Shown here: piece by piece, positions 45,751-56,119 of the stretch
Layout: the number at the start of each line of letters is the position of its first letter
Position numbering within the stretch: the first letter of the stretch is position 1
Assembly: GCF_964019385.1 (NCBI RefSeq)
Contig: NC_088645.1
Location: 23,060,104 to 23,124,103, forward strand
Source of the DNA: Sycon ciliatum
Taxonomy: Eukaryota > Porifera > Calcarea > Leucosolenida > Sycettidae
Reading direction: 5' to 3'
DNA: 64,000 nt
Notes under the pieces: generated by a model
Database searches by the model: none
What the model was told of the DNA's origin: nothing
What the model saw: only the letters and a program-made list of their open reading frames with translations
Program-made: the position numbers and the translations under genes

Positions 45751-46230
45751 GGGGCCGTCCGTAAATATCGATGTTTTTTAGACACGATATTGGTGCGTCT
45801 GGGGGGGGGGGGGGGGGGGGTTTGAGCCATGTGCGTCTTTTCGAGCATCAGAAAAATATCGATGTAAATATCTGAAGTTTCGCCGATCCCTGCACGCGGA
45901 CGTCTAAATGGCTATACAAGAAATGTGAAACCAGCTTCCGTTCGCGGAGCTAAAACTCGCGACACAAGAACAAAATCAAGAATTGGAAGCTATACGCCCA
46001 TGGCGAATTTCAAGAGCAAAAGAATGAGCTATTGATTGTGGAAATCGGCCGAACGATGCCTGCAGGAGACCTTTTTCAAGACAAAAAGAGGAAAAAAATG
46101 AGCATCCAAAAATATTGATTCCATGATCTAGATGTACATGTGCGTCTTCTGGGGGGGGGGGGGGGGGGGGTCAAGGGAGAGAAGCACCAATATCGTCTCT
46201 AAAAAAACATCGATATTTACGGACGGCCCC
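45751..46230. mobile_element. PIF/Harbinger-type MITE with long terminal repeats and G-runs
   Basis: Ends GGGGCCGTCCGTAAATATCG and CGATATTTACGGACGGCCCC are inverted repeats; similarity extends inward about 48 bp (TTTTTTAGACACGATATTGG versus its complement). The flanking trinucleotide TTA appears on both sides (45748-45750, 46231-46233), the usual Harbinger target. A G-run of about 18 lies beside each arm in the same orientation. 480 bp, non-coding. Confidence 0.85.
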
Positions 46231-46261
46231 TTACTGCATGCAAGTAACCAATGTTTATTAG

Positions 46262-46436
46262 GCACCGGCGGATTATGCCGGCAGAAAAATTGGCAGAATT
46301 CAGTACTTTTTCTGGTAAGTTTCATGCATGTTTGGTATGTGGATAAAGAAATGGAGCAGAATGCCCGTCATAAGGTTTGTATGGTTCTGCAAATTTCACT
46401 GCTTTTCGAGCAGAATCTGCCACCTTTTCGAGCATA
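46262..46436. mobile_element. Partial MITE related to 43070-43271
   Basis: Starts CACCGGCGGATTATGCCGGC and shares TTGGCAGAATTCAGTACTTT, GTTTGGTATGTGGATAAA and CTTTTCGAGCAGAATCTGCC with the 43070 element. The right end is missing. Confidence 0.75.
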
Positions 46437-46439
46437 ATA

Positions 46440-47557
46440 GTTTTTGGGGCCGATTTTTTGTTGTTGAAAAGTCATTTTAGTTTTGTAGATGGGTCAGAAA
46501 GTGCCCAGTACATGGATGTGCCCGGATAAGGTGGAGTCTGGATAAGGGGAATTTTTACTGTATTTTCTTCTGACATCAAAACACGCTTCCTGTCGGACTG
46601 CACAGGTAGGTAGGACATAACGTCGCATTTCCCTCACTGTATCAACACACTCCACAACCCCCCCCCCCCACACACACGCACCCCATCCACACACTTTACC
46701 AACACATCATGCATGTGGGAGCACCTAGAATTGTAAACTCACTCGTTTGAGTGACGCAAAACTAAAAGGTCAAGTCTGAATACTTGTAAAAACTTGGCTA
46801 AGTTGCCTTTATAGTAGCATAATACAATTCAAAAGTATTGAAAACTATTTTTTGAATCGGAAACCATTGTGAGATGAAATGTGGCCATCCATCCATGATC
46901 GGCATGTCAAATTTGGGTCTCGACATAAGCCTGGCATTCTCGGGCAACAGCGTGTATTCATTTTGTACTGACACGGGGAATTCTTCACTCTGGTCACACA
47001 CACGCAGGACGAAAACGACAGTATGAAACCCATACCGCTGTATCGCATCACAGGCAGCTGTTTCCAGTCCATAAACGGCTACGGAACGTCGGCACGAATC
47101 TGTGGTAGAGATCAACGGGGGTAGGGGCAAAGGTAAAAACTAATAGTTACTGGAAAAGCAGAAAGTGTGACGAGTCCAAAGTTTAACGATTTACTTCAAA
47201 GTACAAAAAAAGATGTACTTTCAAGTACAAAAGTTTCCAATTATCGGGCACAACATTTTAAAATGACCCTGCCAGCACACAAATGTACTTTCATCTCGGA
47301 GGGATAACAAACTAACACTACTTTCTATCTGGGAAGTGTAATGGTGTTAAAATTTCTATCCGGGGAGATGTAGTAGTGCTTCTATCTGAAGTGGGGTAAT
47401 AGCGCTTGTCGGGGAGGGGGGGGGGAGAATAGTAGCGCTTCTATCCGGGGTGGGGTAATAGTGGTTCTATGGGGGGGGGGGGGCAATAGTACTTCCATCA
47501 CGCCGGGAGCGGCAAAGCTGTGCACCAAGCACTTTGCATCTACAGCCCATTCAGGAA
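46440..47557. other. Unassigned sequence downstream of the CARD gene
   Basis: The minus-strand frame at 46798-47130, preceded by an acceptor-like CTACCACAG, encodes a hydrophobic/acidic peptide (V-A-V-Y-G-L-E-T ... V-V-F-V-L-R-V-C-D). It does not join the CARD gene in phase and I recognise no domain; it may be an exon of another gene. G-runs lie at 47416-47425 and 47471-47483. Confidence 0.35.
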
Positions 47558-47761
47558 TTATTGAGCTTCAGTACCTTTACTATAAACTAGAAGTGGCCTG
47601 AGAATATCTTGACCATGTGTGTCTTTGCACAGTTCGTTTTGTTGGGAGTATGCTTGAACTGATTCGTCGAATATTAGAGTGGCGATGCCTTGGAATCTCA
47701 AAAGCATCCGACTGGAATCAGTGTGAAAATTCCAAAGCTCAATCATTTCTGGGTGGCTGCA
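47558..47761 (-). CDS. CARD/death-fold protein, exon 6 (last)
   Basis: Minus strand, entered after CTTTTCACAG in phase 0, stop TAA at 47560-47558. 67 residues starting C-S-H-P-E-M-I-E-L-W. The 60-nt intron before it (47821-47762) is a multiple of three and has no stop, so retention would add 20 residues without breaking the frame. The tail has no recognised domain. Confidence 0.6.
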   Translation of the reverse strand, partial: CSHPEMIELWNFHTDSSRMLLRFQGIATLIFDESVQAYSQQNELCKDTHGQDILRPLLVYSKGTEAQ

Positions 47762-47821
47762 CTGTGAAAAGAGTGCATCCGAAGTGTGTTGCGATATCGT
47801 TCGGTAACCACGGAAACTCAC

Positions 47822-48084
47822 CCTGAGCAGCTCACGACACTCGTGTGCCTCTCGCTTGTCCACGGAATGGATGAGCCGGTACAGTGCCATGAGAGTGCAG
47901 TCAGCGGGCTCGCACACCGCCTGCCAGTAGCGTAGTACGGAGAGCAAGCCGGTCATGTGGTGCCGCTGCTGGAACGCCCGCAGCGGTGTGCGCCAGTCTC
48001 CACCTCCTCCTCCTCCTTTGCCAGCGGCGACACTATCTCCACCAGTCCGGGCAGAGTCCTGAACGATGTGCTTGGCAATGTCCT
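47822..48084 (-). CDS. CARD/death-fold protein, exon 5 (death-domain-like helices)
   Basis: Minus strand. Enters after TTGCTGTAG, completing a Glu codon (G|AG), and leaves at CTCAGG|GTGAGT, phase 0. After a Gly-rich linker the peptide reads W-R-T-P-L-R-A-F, then L-L-S-V-L-R-Y-W-Q-A-V, a loop, and T-L-M-A-L-Y-R-L-I-H ending R-E-L-L-R. The spacing of Trp, the L-L-x-x-L-x-x-W helix and the T-L-x-x-L-x-x-x-I helix resembles helices 3-6 of a death domain. The assignment is tentative; a CARD followed by a death domain would recall CRADD/RAIDD-type adaptors. Confidence 0.6.
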
Positions 48085-48309
48085 CTACAGCAAGCCACAA
48101 CCACCGGTGTCAACATGGGTCAACATAGGAATACAGCGGGTGCTCCAGTTTTCGTGAGTTATTTCTTGGCAATGATCAATAAAACAACATAATCGCATGG
48201 GCATGTGTTTCTGCTAAATATGCATTTATCCGTATTGATACACAATGTTCTCGCTATTTGCACGTCTTTCGGACGAGTCAACTAAACACTTACCCGCAAG
48301 CACATACAT

Positions 48310-48681
<372 letters not shown>

Positions 48682-48689
48682 CAGACCTC

Positions 48690-48905
48690 AGACCTCAGAC
48701 ATGCCCATCGCGGAAGCGATGATAGCGAACAGCTATGTTAGACATAGCAACTTGTGCTGGGATTACACCATTCAACAGCTTGCAAGGCTGATGAATTGAC
48801 CGCCACTATTTTTAGCCTGGTATCCACCACACAGCTGTTTGAAGTGACTTTTCTGGCCAGTGAATCCCTATTTTTCATTTTTCCATTTTTTATATTTTTT
48901 TTTAC
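48690..48905 (-). repeat. Dispersed GT-flanked repeat, copy D (reverse)
   Basis: Reverse complement of the 4322-4530 core: TGCCCATCGCGGAAGCGATG, GGATTACACCATTCAACAGC, TTTTCTGGCCAGTGAATCCC. CA repeats lie on both sides. Confidence 0.85.
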
Positions 48906-48917
48906 ACACACACACAC

Positions 48918-49073
48918 CACACCACATACTTCGGCATACACTGGCTGTTGGTAACCACCCAGGAGAATGAAAGAAAAGTCAGGAAGAGTCTGAGAAAGAG
49001 AAGAATGACGTGTGCGACCATAATCGTCAGGAATTGAACCCGCAACCTCTCGATTGGAAATCGACTGCACAAT

Positions 49074-49078
<5 letters not shown>
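48918..49078 (-). repeat. tRNA-derived SINE fragment
   Basis: On the minus strand the head reads like the 3' half of a tRNA: CAGTCGATTTCCAATCGAGA then GGTTGCGGGTTCAATTCC (B box near 49043-49028). It is followed by a non-tRNA tail rich in CTCTTTCT. The 5' tRNA half with the A box is replaced by CA repeat at 49079. Confidence 0.6.

Positions 49079-49163
<85 letters not shown>
49079..49163. repeat. CA microsatellite
   Basis: About 42 CA repeats with one TA interruption. Confidence 0.97.
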
Positions 49164-49166
<3 letters not shown>

Positions 49167-49209
49167 GAACCGGGGGGGGGGGGGCATGCATAATTATTAT
49201 GTTCCCTAC

Positions 49210-49289
49210 CCAGAGTTGGATGGCTTATGATGGCGCGTAGTTTCTTCACAAAGCCGCTGAAATCCTTGACATCATCTAGCTTGACATCC
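49210..49289 (-). CDS. CARD/death-fold protein, exon 4
   Basis: Minus strand, 80 nt. The acceptor GCTTTGTTTCAG is strong; the donor is CTCTGG|GTAGGG. One base completes a Lys codon from exon 3, and the exon leaves in phase 1 to pair with exon 5. It encodes D-V-K-L-D-D-V-K-D-F-S-G-F-V-K-K-L then helix-like sequence ending H-P-T-L, probably the first helix of the second death-fold region. Confidence 0.6.
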
Positions 49290-49675
49290 CTGAAACAAAG
49301 CAGCAGAAGACTATGGTCAGGAACAGGATATCTCAGGCACTGCAGTGCATTTCAAAATGTAGGCGCCTGGTGATTTTGAAATATTTTAAATTTGGCTGGA
49401 GCTTTTTGAGATTTTTTTACGGAATATTGCCCAGGTCCTTCCCCTAATTATTCTCATACATATTTTTAAGCTATCGGATATTAAACAAACACCCAATTTC
49501 GAAATATTTATGCACAAAGTGATCACAGATTTTATGTGGCATGGATGCTGGCCTAACGGTTTTTGTGAAGCCACACGTTTATATTTTTGAATTGCACTCT
49601 AAACTGTGCAATATATGTACACCACATGCTGGTACACTGTACTGTGATGGCTGTGCTTGTACACTGATTATCTGT
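49290..49675. other. Intronic AT-rich sequence
   Basis: Part of the intron between exons 3 and 4 of the CARD gene. No bounded repeat seen. Confidence 0.4.
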
Positions 49676-51225
49676 CTCCGAGGCTGTAGACCAGATCTGT
49701 CTCTGTAGACCAGCTCTGTCTCTGTACATCAGCTGTGTCTCTATAGACCAGCTCTGTCTCTATAGACCAGATCTGTCTCTATAGACCAGCTGTGTCTCTA
49801 TAGACCAGCTCTGTCTCTGTAGACCAGCTCTGTCTCTATAGACCAGCTCTGTCTCTGTAGACCAGCTCTGTCTCTGTAGACCAGCTCTGTCTCTGTAGAC
49901 CAGATCTGTCTCTGTAGACCAGATCTGTCTCTGTACATCAGCTGTGTCTCTATAGACCAGCTCTGTCTCTATAGACCAGATCTGTCTCTATAGACCAGAT
50001 CTGTCTCTATAGACCAGCTCTGTCTCTATAGACCAGATCTGTCTCTATAGACCAGCTCTGTCTCTGTAGACCAGCTCTGTCTCTGTAGACCAGATCTGTC
50101 TCTATAGACCAGATCTGTCTGTATAGACCAGCTCTGCCTCTGTAGACCAGATCTGTCTCTATAGACCAGCTCTGTCTCTGTAGACCAGCTGTGTCTCTGT
50201 AGACCAGCTGTGTCTCTGTAGACCAGATCTGTCTCTGTAGACCAGCTCTGTCTCTGTAGACCAGCTCTGTCTCTGTAGACCAGATCTGTCTCTATAGACC
50301 AGCTCTGTCTCTGTAGACCAGATCTGTCTCTGTAGACCAGCTCTGTCTCTGTAGACCAGCTCTGTCTCTGTAGACCAGATCTGTCTCTATAGACCAGCTC
50401 TGTCTCTGTAGACCATATCTGTCTCTATAGACCAGCTGTGTCTCTATAGACCAGCTCTGTCTCTGTAGACCAGCTCTGTCTCTATAGACCAGCTCTGTCT
50501 CTGTAGACCAGCTCTGTCTCTGTAGACCAGCTCTGTCTCTGCAGACCAGCTCTGTCTCTGTAGACCAGCTCTGTCTCTATAGACCAGCTCTGTCTCTGTA
50601 GACCAGCTCCGTCTCTGTAGACCAGCTCTGTCTCTGCAGACCAGCTCTGTCTCTGTAGACCAGCTCTGTCTCTATAGACCAGCTCTGTTTCTGTAGACCA
50701 GCTGTGTCTCTATAGACCAGCTCTGTCTCTATAGACCAGATGTGTCTCTATAGACCAGCTCTGTCTCTATAGACCAGATCTGTCTCTATAGACCAGCTGT
50801 GTCTCTATAGACCAGCTCTGTCTCTGTAGACCAGCTCTGTCTCTGTAGACCAGCTCTGTCTCTGTAGACCAGCTCTGTCTCTGTAGACCAGCTCTGTCTC
50901 TGCAGACCAGCTCTGTCTCTGTAGACCAGCTCTGTCTCTATAGACCAGCTCTGTCTCTGTAGACCAGCTGTGTCTCTATAGACCAGCTCTGTCTCTATAG
51001 ACCAGATGTGTCTCTATAGACCAGCTCTGTCTCTATAGACCAGCTCTGTTTCTATAGACCAGCTCTGTTTCTGTAGACCAGCTGTGTCTCTATAGACCAG
51101 CTGTGTCTCTATAGACCAGCTGTGTCTCTATAGACCAGCTGTGTCTCTATAGACCAGCTCTGTCTCTGTAGACCAGCTCTGTCTCTATAGACCAGCTCTG
51201 TCTCTATAGACCAGCTGTGTCTCTT
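49676..51225. repeat. 19-bp minisatellite, about 80 copies
   Basis: Unit GTAGACCAGCTCTGTCTCT, with variants A/G at the second codon-like position (ATAGACC/GTAGACC), GATCTG and GCTGTG. 1.55 kb in the intron between exons 3 and 4 of the CARD gene. Nineteen is not a multiple of three, so a long protein is not implied, although minus-strand frames read through several units. Confidence 0.97.
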
Positions 51226-51982
51226 GCAACAACAGACCAACAGTGAGACCTGTGTTTTGCCGGACCCTGTACCAAGCGAAGGCCTGTATTGACTGAACAA
51301 TTGTTATGCCGCGAAGTGCTGTGTACCCAACGTACATCCCTTGATCAAGCGGAATCCTGTCATATCAGGACAGTTTCCGCTGCACCAAGGGTGTCCGGTT
51401 AGGGCAGGTCGTCCCTCGTTAATACATAATCTCTGGGACTTGACAAATGTTATGTATTAACGGGGTTTATGTACTAAACGAAAGAGTACATAACTTGCTT
51501 TTATAACAGAATTTTTCACTTTGTACATACAATGTACGCATGCGTACCAGCCTACACAGACTATTAAACCCCACTTCATGGAATCATTGCGACCGTCTGA
51601 GCTTTATGCCGCATGCAATCACCAGACAATACCTATCCATGAAGAACACTTGTGTACAGAGGGAAGTCGTCACAGGCACCAAGCCATGTTGCCATGGTTT
51701 CTACTTTCAATACACGTTTTAATCTACAAAGACCACCAGTGTTCAGAGAGCAGGCACCAGACCACTGCATTTACTCCCTACGCGTACCCCTGCGACCAGT
51801 GAAGGCTAGCAGTATTCGCTACTAGTGCGGGTCACACGCACGCACACACATACATATGGCACATACACACATGTGAGCCTCTAGATCTGAAAAGGGAGCT
51901 TCTTTCGTTTTGCGCAGTATTGAGAAAAATGCATTTGAAAGCTGAGTTTTCCGCATATTATAAAAGCGATGTATATAATTCT
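51226..51982. other. Intronic spacer
   Basis: No gene. An open frame at 51521-51802 has no domain. Confidence 0.4.
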
Positions 51983-52192
51983 GAATTACAGATGGAGCGG
52001 ACTCGCTCCCTTCTATTTACACTGCAACGTTCGAACACATTTTCGTAGTTAAAACAACGTTTCGGCATATAGCCCTCATCAGGTTTGCAAACCTGATGAG
52101 GGCTATATGCCGAAACGTTGTTTTAACTACGAAAATGTGTTCGAACGTTGCAGTGTAAATAGAAGGGAGCGAGTCCGCTCCATCTGTAATTC
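51983..52192. repeat. Perfect 210-bp palindrome with hammerhead-ribozyme-like core
   Basis: Two 105-bp arms, exact complements with no spacer, meet at 52087/52088 within AGGTTTGCAAACCT. Each strand contains CTGATGA (plus 52093-52099), then GGC-TATAT-GCC (52101-52111), then GAAA (52112-52115), the conserved catalytic core order of a hammerhead ribozyme. A downstream GAACGTT (about 52144-52150) could pair with ACGTT after GAAA and supply a GTT cleavage triplet, but a matching stem I is not evident. Penelope-like retroelements are known to carry such motifs. The structure may be a foldback of a retroelement end. Confidence 0.85.
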
Positions 52193-52389
52193 TGTATGAA
52201 ACTGCAGGAGGCCTCACCGCTTCTAAAGTATATAATTCTCTTATTGAAACACCCATAGCTCTGTGAAAGATGCAGATTTTGGACCTAGTTTATTTTTACA
52301 TAGTGATCTGCTGAGATACAGCAATGCCATGGTAAAGATCACTCATTAATAATAATATGAACAGGTCGCATATTGCCCGCATAAACAAA

Positions 52390-52645
52390 TCATACGGGGG
52401 TCATGCAGCTGTCAATGATCGCTAACCAGAGTTGCTTGTTGGTGGCGAGGTCGAGGCATTCCTGAATCGGCACATTCAGGGGTTTGAGGTCTTCTTTGGT
52501 GTTGTCGACCCGTCTCTTGTGGGGTCGTCCACGTGGGCGCTTGATGTCCGAAGTATTGAGGGCTAGCTGCAGTGCCTTGTAAGAGGCCGCGTCTGGTCCC
52601 TCCCGGGCAACGTGCTCCAGCCACAGGAGGCGGCGCTCTTTACAT
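52390..52645 (-). pseudogene. Non-LTR retrotransposon C-terminal tail
   Basis: The minus-strand frame reads R-R-L-L-W-L-E-H-V-A-R, then K-R-P-R-G-R-P-H-K-R-R, then D-L-K, and W-L-A near the stop TGA (52392-52390). The R-R-L-x-W-x-x-H-V-A-R ... K-R-x-x-G-R-P-x-x-R-W pattern is the usual end of many LINE reverse-transcriptase proteins. The frame is open for about 80 codons, but nothing upstream of it remains. It lies in an intron of the CARD gene on the same strand. Confidence 0.75.
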
Positions 52646-52962
52646 GATCACTCAAAATGCTCAGAAAATGACATAAGTCCCCCTTTTGGGCTCTAGAGGC
52701 TCATGACTGTAATACTTGTATTATTTTATATACACACAACCCCTCACACATTCAATGTACATGTATACAAGCCTGAAGGGCTTCATACACTCAGAAGTTT
52801 AGAGTGCACCACTTTTCACCCCATCACTCACGCCACTCGAGAGATAACATTTCAATGCGGCAACTCTTCTATATTGGAGAACGGTGTGCAATCAAGATTT
52901 CAAGGCCAAAACACACAGCGTCAATATTGCATATTGGAGCACAAACTCAGGCAGAAACTTAC

Positions 52963-53014
52963 TTAGATTGTGGTTGAGTATCATCTACATCACCCGGGCA
53001 ATGACCATCACTAC
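52963..53014 (-). CDS. CARD/death-fold protein, exon 3 (microexon)
   Basis: Minus strand, 52 nt, acceptor CAATCTCTAG, donor TCTAA|GTAAGT. It enters completing a Gly codon (G|GT) and leaves in phase 2, exactly what exons 2 and 4 require. It encodes an acidic linker (S-D-G-H-C-P-G-D-V-D-D-T-Q). Because it is short, the phase match is the main support. Confidence 0.5.
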
Positions 53015-53084
53015 CTAGAGATTGAACAGAAACAGTTCATACCATGTGCAATTCAGTGCACTGACTACCTTGCACAGCTTGAGT

Positions 53085-53320
<236 letters not shown>

Positions 53321-53369
53321 AGAGGTACTTCCACTCTGTCCTCTTTACTAACTTATGCATTTCAGCTGT

Positions 53370-53432
53370 GTTGCGACCCACAGTTAATTGGGAAGTCTTG
53401 GCCTGGCACGAGGGAAGCATGGATAACACACT
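53370..53432 (+). repeat. Partial SINE tail
   Basis: ACCCACAGTTAATTGGGAAG then CTTGGCCTGGCACGAGGG and AGCATGGAT match the tail of the SINE at 53650-53800. Truncated on the left by the GA tract region. Confidence 0.65.
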
Positions 53433-53644
53433 AGCAGGCCCAGCTCCGGTGTGCCCCGTTGCTCGGCAACGTCCATTGAGATCTGCTCGCGTACGCTTTT
53501 TGCATGCTGCTCGGCAGCAGCAGGGCACAAACCCAGACAAGCAACACTGCGTACCACGAAGGACACACCCACTCGGTCAGTGGCAGATGTTGACGTGCCG
53601 GGAGATACATGAATAGTTAACATTTTGCTGTAAGGGAAAGCAGG

Positions 53645-53830
53645 CAGGCAGGCATAGTGGGACTGTCTAAAATCATGACTGGGATACTGAGCGTGCCAGG
53701 TTCAAGTCCCGCTTGGAAACGGAAGGATGTTTCCAGCCCTGCTGCAGCCCACAGTTAATTGGGAACTCGTGGCCTGGCACGGGGGAAGCATGAATGGCAG
53801 CGAATGGGATTTTTAGTCCTCGGCCACTTT
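53645..53830 (+). repeat. tRNA-derived SINE
   Basis: Head AGGCATAGTGGGACTG resembles an A box (TRGCNNAGTGG), and GCCAGGTTCAAGTCCCGC about 45 bp downstream is a good B box (GGTTCRANTCC). A non-tRNA tail follows with CCCACAGTTAATTGGGAAC and GGCCTGGCACGGGGGAAG. It cannot be a working tRNA: the anticodon arm and acceptor pairing are not intact. Confidence 0.65.
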
Positions 53831-54026
53831 GGTGGGTCTGATCGACTCACGGCCCACCGATTTAGGAGCTGCATCTGCGCCTTGATCCTTGGGGGTGGTG
53901 GCGTTCCTACGGATGCGCAAAACCTGGCCTACAGCCAAGTCTCACGCAAACCGTGAATTTGATTTGTGAGAGAAAAAACCAACGGCAAAATTATACGTCA
54001 ATATCTTATGCATGGGAGTTGCTCAC

Positions 54027-54336
54027 CCCCGCCCTCCTGTATCTTGAACAGATCATTTGCCAAGTCCCTGTAGTTGGACGACTCGCCTGCCACAGCACAC
54101 ACGGCCTCGCGGAACGGCTTGAACGTCGTCCATCCGCCGCTGATCAGGTCCTGCAGCAGCATCTCATTCTTGGCAATGTCGCCGCCCGCCTCCGCGATGA
54201 TCTGCTTCATCTCGATGTCGGTGAGCACACCGTAGAGACGTGTTCGCAGGTCCTCGTTGCTGAAGTTGTCCACGATGAACGAGTACCACTTCACAAACTT
54301 GGCGTCTTTCCACGGCGACTCCTCGCAGTCCGTCTC
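54027..54336 (-). CDS. CARD/death-fold protein, exon 2 (CARD-like domain)
   Basis: Minus strand, 310 nt. Acceptor CTCGGTGCAG, phase 0 in; donor GCGGGG|GTGAGC, phase 1 out. Residues 17-119 of the model start E-T-D-C-E-E-S-P-W. About residues 30-118 form a helical domain: F-V-K-W-Y-S-F-I, R-L-Y-G-V-L-T-D, then N-E-M-L-L-Q-D-L-I-S-G-G-W-T-T-F-K-P-F and N-Y-R-D-L-A-N. The L-L-x-x-L-x-x-x-G-x-x-x-F-x-x-F core is the hallmark of CARD helices 4-5, where the usual text is R-G-P-x-A-F-x-x-F. CARD domains self-associate to recruit caspases or signalling partners. The 61381 exon shares the N-E-x-L-L ... G-G-x-x-x-F pattern. Confidence 0.65.
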
Positions 54337-54419
54337 CTGCACCGAGGCAACACAAAATCACGGTTCTAAGGTTCGTGTGAGGTGAGGCTGGAGGCCGAGT
54401 TTTGCGCATCCGTAAGAAC

Positions 54420-54465
54420 GCCACCACCCCCCCCCCCACCCCCCCCCCACCCCCAGGGATCAAGG
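54420..54465. repeat. C-rich low-complexity tract
   Basis: Runs of C separated by A, on the intron side of exon 2. Confidence 0.9.
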
Positions 54466-54572
54466 AAGCAAGGGAAGAAAAAGCGAAAATTAACACCGTG
54501 CCGATCAGCAGTGATAGTCAAGAGTCCCACTGAGAGAATTCCACGCACACCATGTGCCACACACTTACACTT

Positions 54573-54652
54573 GCACGCACACACACACACACACACACAC
54601 ACATCCACTCTCTCTCACACACACATACACACACGCACGCACATGCACACAC
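54573..54652. repeat. CA microsatellite (interrupted)
   Basis: CA repeats with TCCACTCTCTCTC and ACGCACGC interruptions. Confidence 0.92.
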
Positions 54653-54953
54653 AACTAGGGGGGTGCACGGGAGCCGAGGGGAGCCCCCCAGGCAATTTTC
54701 TGCAATTTGTTTGCAACCTTCTTGAATTTTAGAGCATATTTGCATACATTACAATTGCAATTACCCAGATTGAAAATTTTTGGGGGGTGCACGTGCCCCC
54801 CGTGCCCATCGCCGAGCACGCACCTGCATACGCACACACACGCACACACACAGACACCCACACAAACACAGAGACACGCACACGCAGACACACGCTCGGC
54901 GCGCGCACACCCCCACACGCACCATTCAAAGCTAATTCCGACCTTGTACTTAC

Positions 54954-55001
54954 CCCAAAGTCAACAGCTCCATCCAGTACGACCCCGTCAGCGGACTCCA
55001 T
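54954..55001 (-). CDS. CARD/death-fold protein, exon 1
   Basis: Minus strand: ATG at 55001-54999 opens 16 codons (M-E-S-A-D-G-V-V-L-D-G-A-V-D-F-G) to a strong donor GGG|GTAAGT, phase 0, matching exon 2. The six-exon model totals 957 nt and 318 residues with all five junctions in phase. No signal peptide; a cytosolic adaptor is expected. The context before the ATG (GGCCAATC) is acceptable, not strong. The 5' UTR and promoter would lie in or just beyond the 55.03-55.45 kb minisatellite. Confidence 0.6.
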
Positions 55002-55027
55002 GATTGGCCTTGATACCAGCACTCACA

Positions 55028-55455
55028 GTTGACACTAGACGCAGACACAGACACAGACACTAGACACAGACACAGACACAGACACTAGACACAGACACTG
55101 GACACTAGACACAGACACTAGACACAGACACAGACACAGACACTAGACACAGACACAGACACAGACACAGACACAGACACTAGACACAGACACAGACACA
55201 GACACTAGACACAGACACAGACACTAGACACAGACACAGACACTAGACACAGACACAGACACAGACACAGACACAGACACTAGACACAGACACAGACACT
55301 AGACACAGACACAGACACTAGACACAGACACAGACACTAGACACAGACACAGACACAGACACTAGACACAGACACAGACACTAGACACAGACACAGACAC
55401 AGACACTAGACACAGACACAGACACTAGACACAGACACGGACACAGACACAAGCA
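55028..55455. repeat. CAGACA / CTAGACA compound minisatellite
   Basis: Alternating blocks of two to five CAGACA hexamers closed by CTAGACA heptamers. It begins 27 bp upstream of the CARD gene start codon, so it occupies the probable promoter or 5' UTR. Confidence 0.96.
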
Positions 55456-55629
55456 CAGTAAGACCTAGGCTTACCGCACCCTGTTTTAAGCGGAATCCTC
55501 TCCGGATCGGGCACATTTTCATGCACGGATGGGCTGCCGTAGAAAACTCACCGCAACATGCGGAATACGGTACTGTCGACCGCGGAAAGCGGAAAGGATT
55601 CGTGTGGAGATGGGGCGTCAAGGGTCAAA

Positions 55630-55689
55630 GGTGTGTGTGTGTGTCACTGTGTGTATGTGTGTCTTTGTGTGCGTATATATGTGTTTGTA

Positions 55690-55744
<55 letters not shown>

Positions 55745-55815
55745 ATGTGTGTGTGTGTGTGTGTGCACGAGTGTGTGTGTGTGTGCACGCGCGCGCGCGC
55801 GCGTGTGTGTGTGTA
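55630..55815. repeat. GT microsatellite with GC segment
   Basis: GT tract with CACTGT, CATGT and a GCGCGCGCGC block near 55788-55803. Confidence 0.95.
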
Positions 55816-55930
55816 GAATCAGATCCGCTATCGTTGCTACAAAGAGAAAATCTGTGGGTGCACATCCAGTGCATTTGCAGAAGTTTGCGTGCTTCTCTTG
55901 CGACCGGCGTCTACATGGTACATGGTACAT

Positions 55931-55984
<54 letters not shown>

Positions 55985-56004
55985 TGTGTGTGTGTGTGTG
56001 TGTG

Positions 56005-56071
<67 letters not shown>

Positions 56072-56085
56072 TGTGCATGCGTATG
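55931..56085. repeat. GT microsatellite
   Basis: GT tract of about 150 bp with GTGAGTGT, GTGAGAGTGT and GTGGTGT interruptions. Confidence 0.96.
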
Positions 56086-56119
56086 TGTGCGCGAGCACAC
56101 ACAGACACGCCCATGGTTG

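Noticed and set aside
46798..47130. Additional 3' exon of the minus-strand CARD gene
   Set aside because: Its acceptor would require entry in phase 1, while exon 5 exits in phase 0, and the gene already has a stop at 47558. Left as unassigned.
53645..53720. A functional tRNA gene
   Set aside because: A and B boxes are present but acceptor and anticodon stems do not pair and a non-tRNA tail follows; it is a SINE head.
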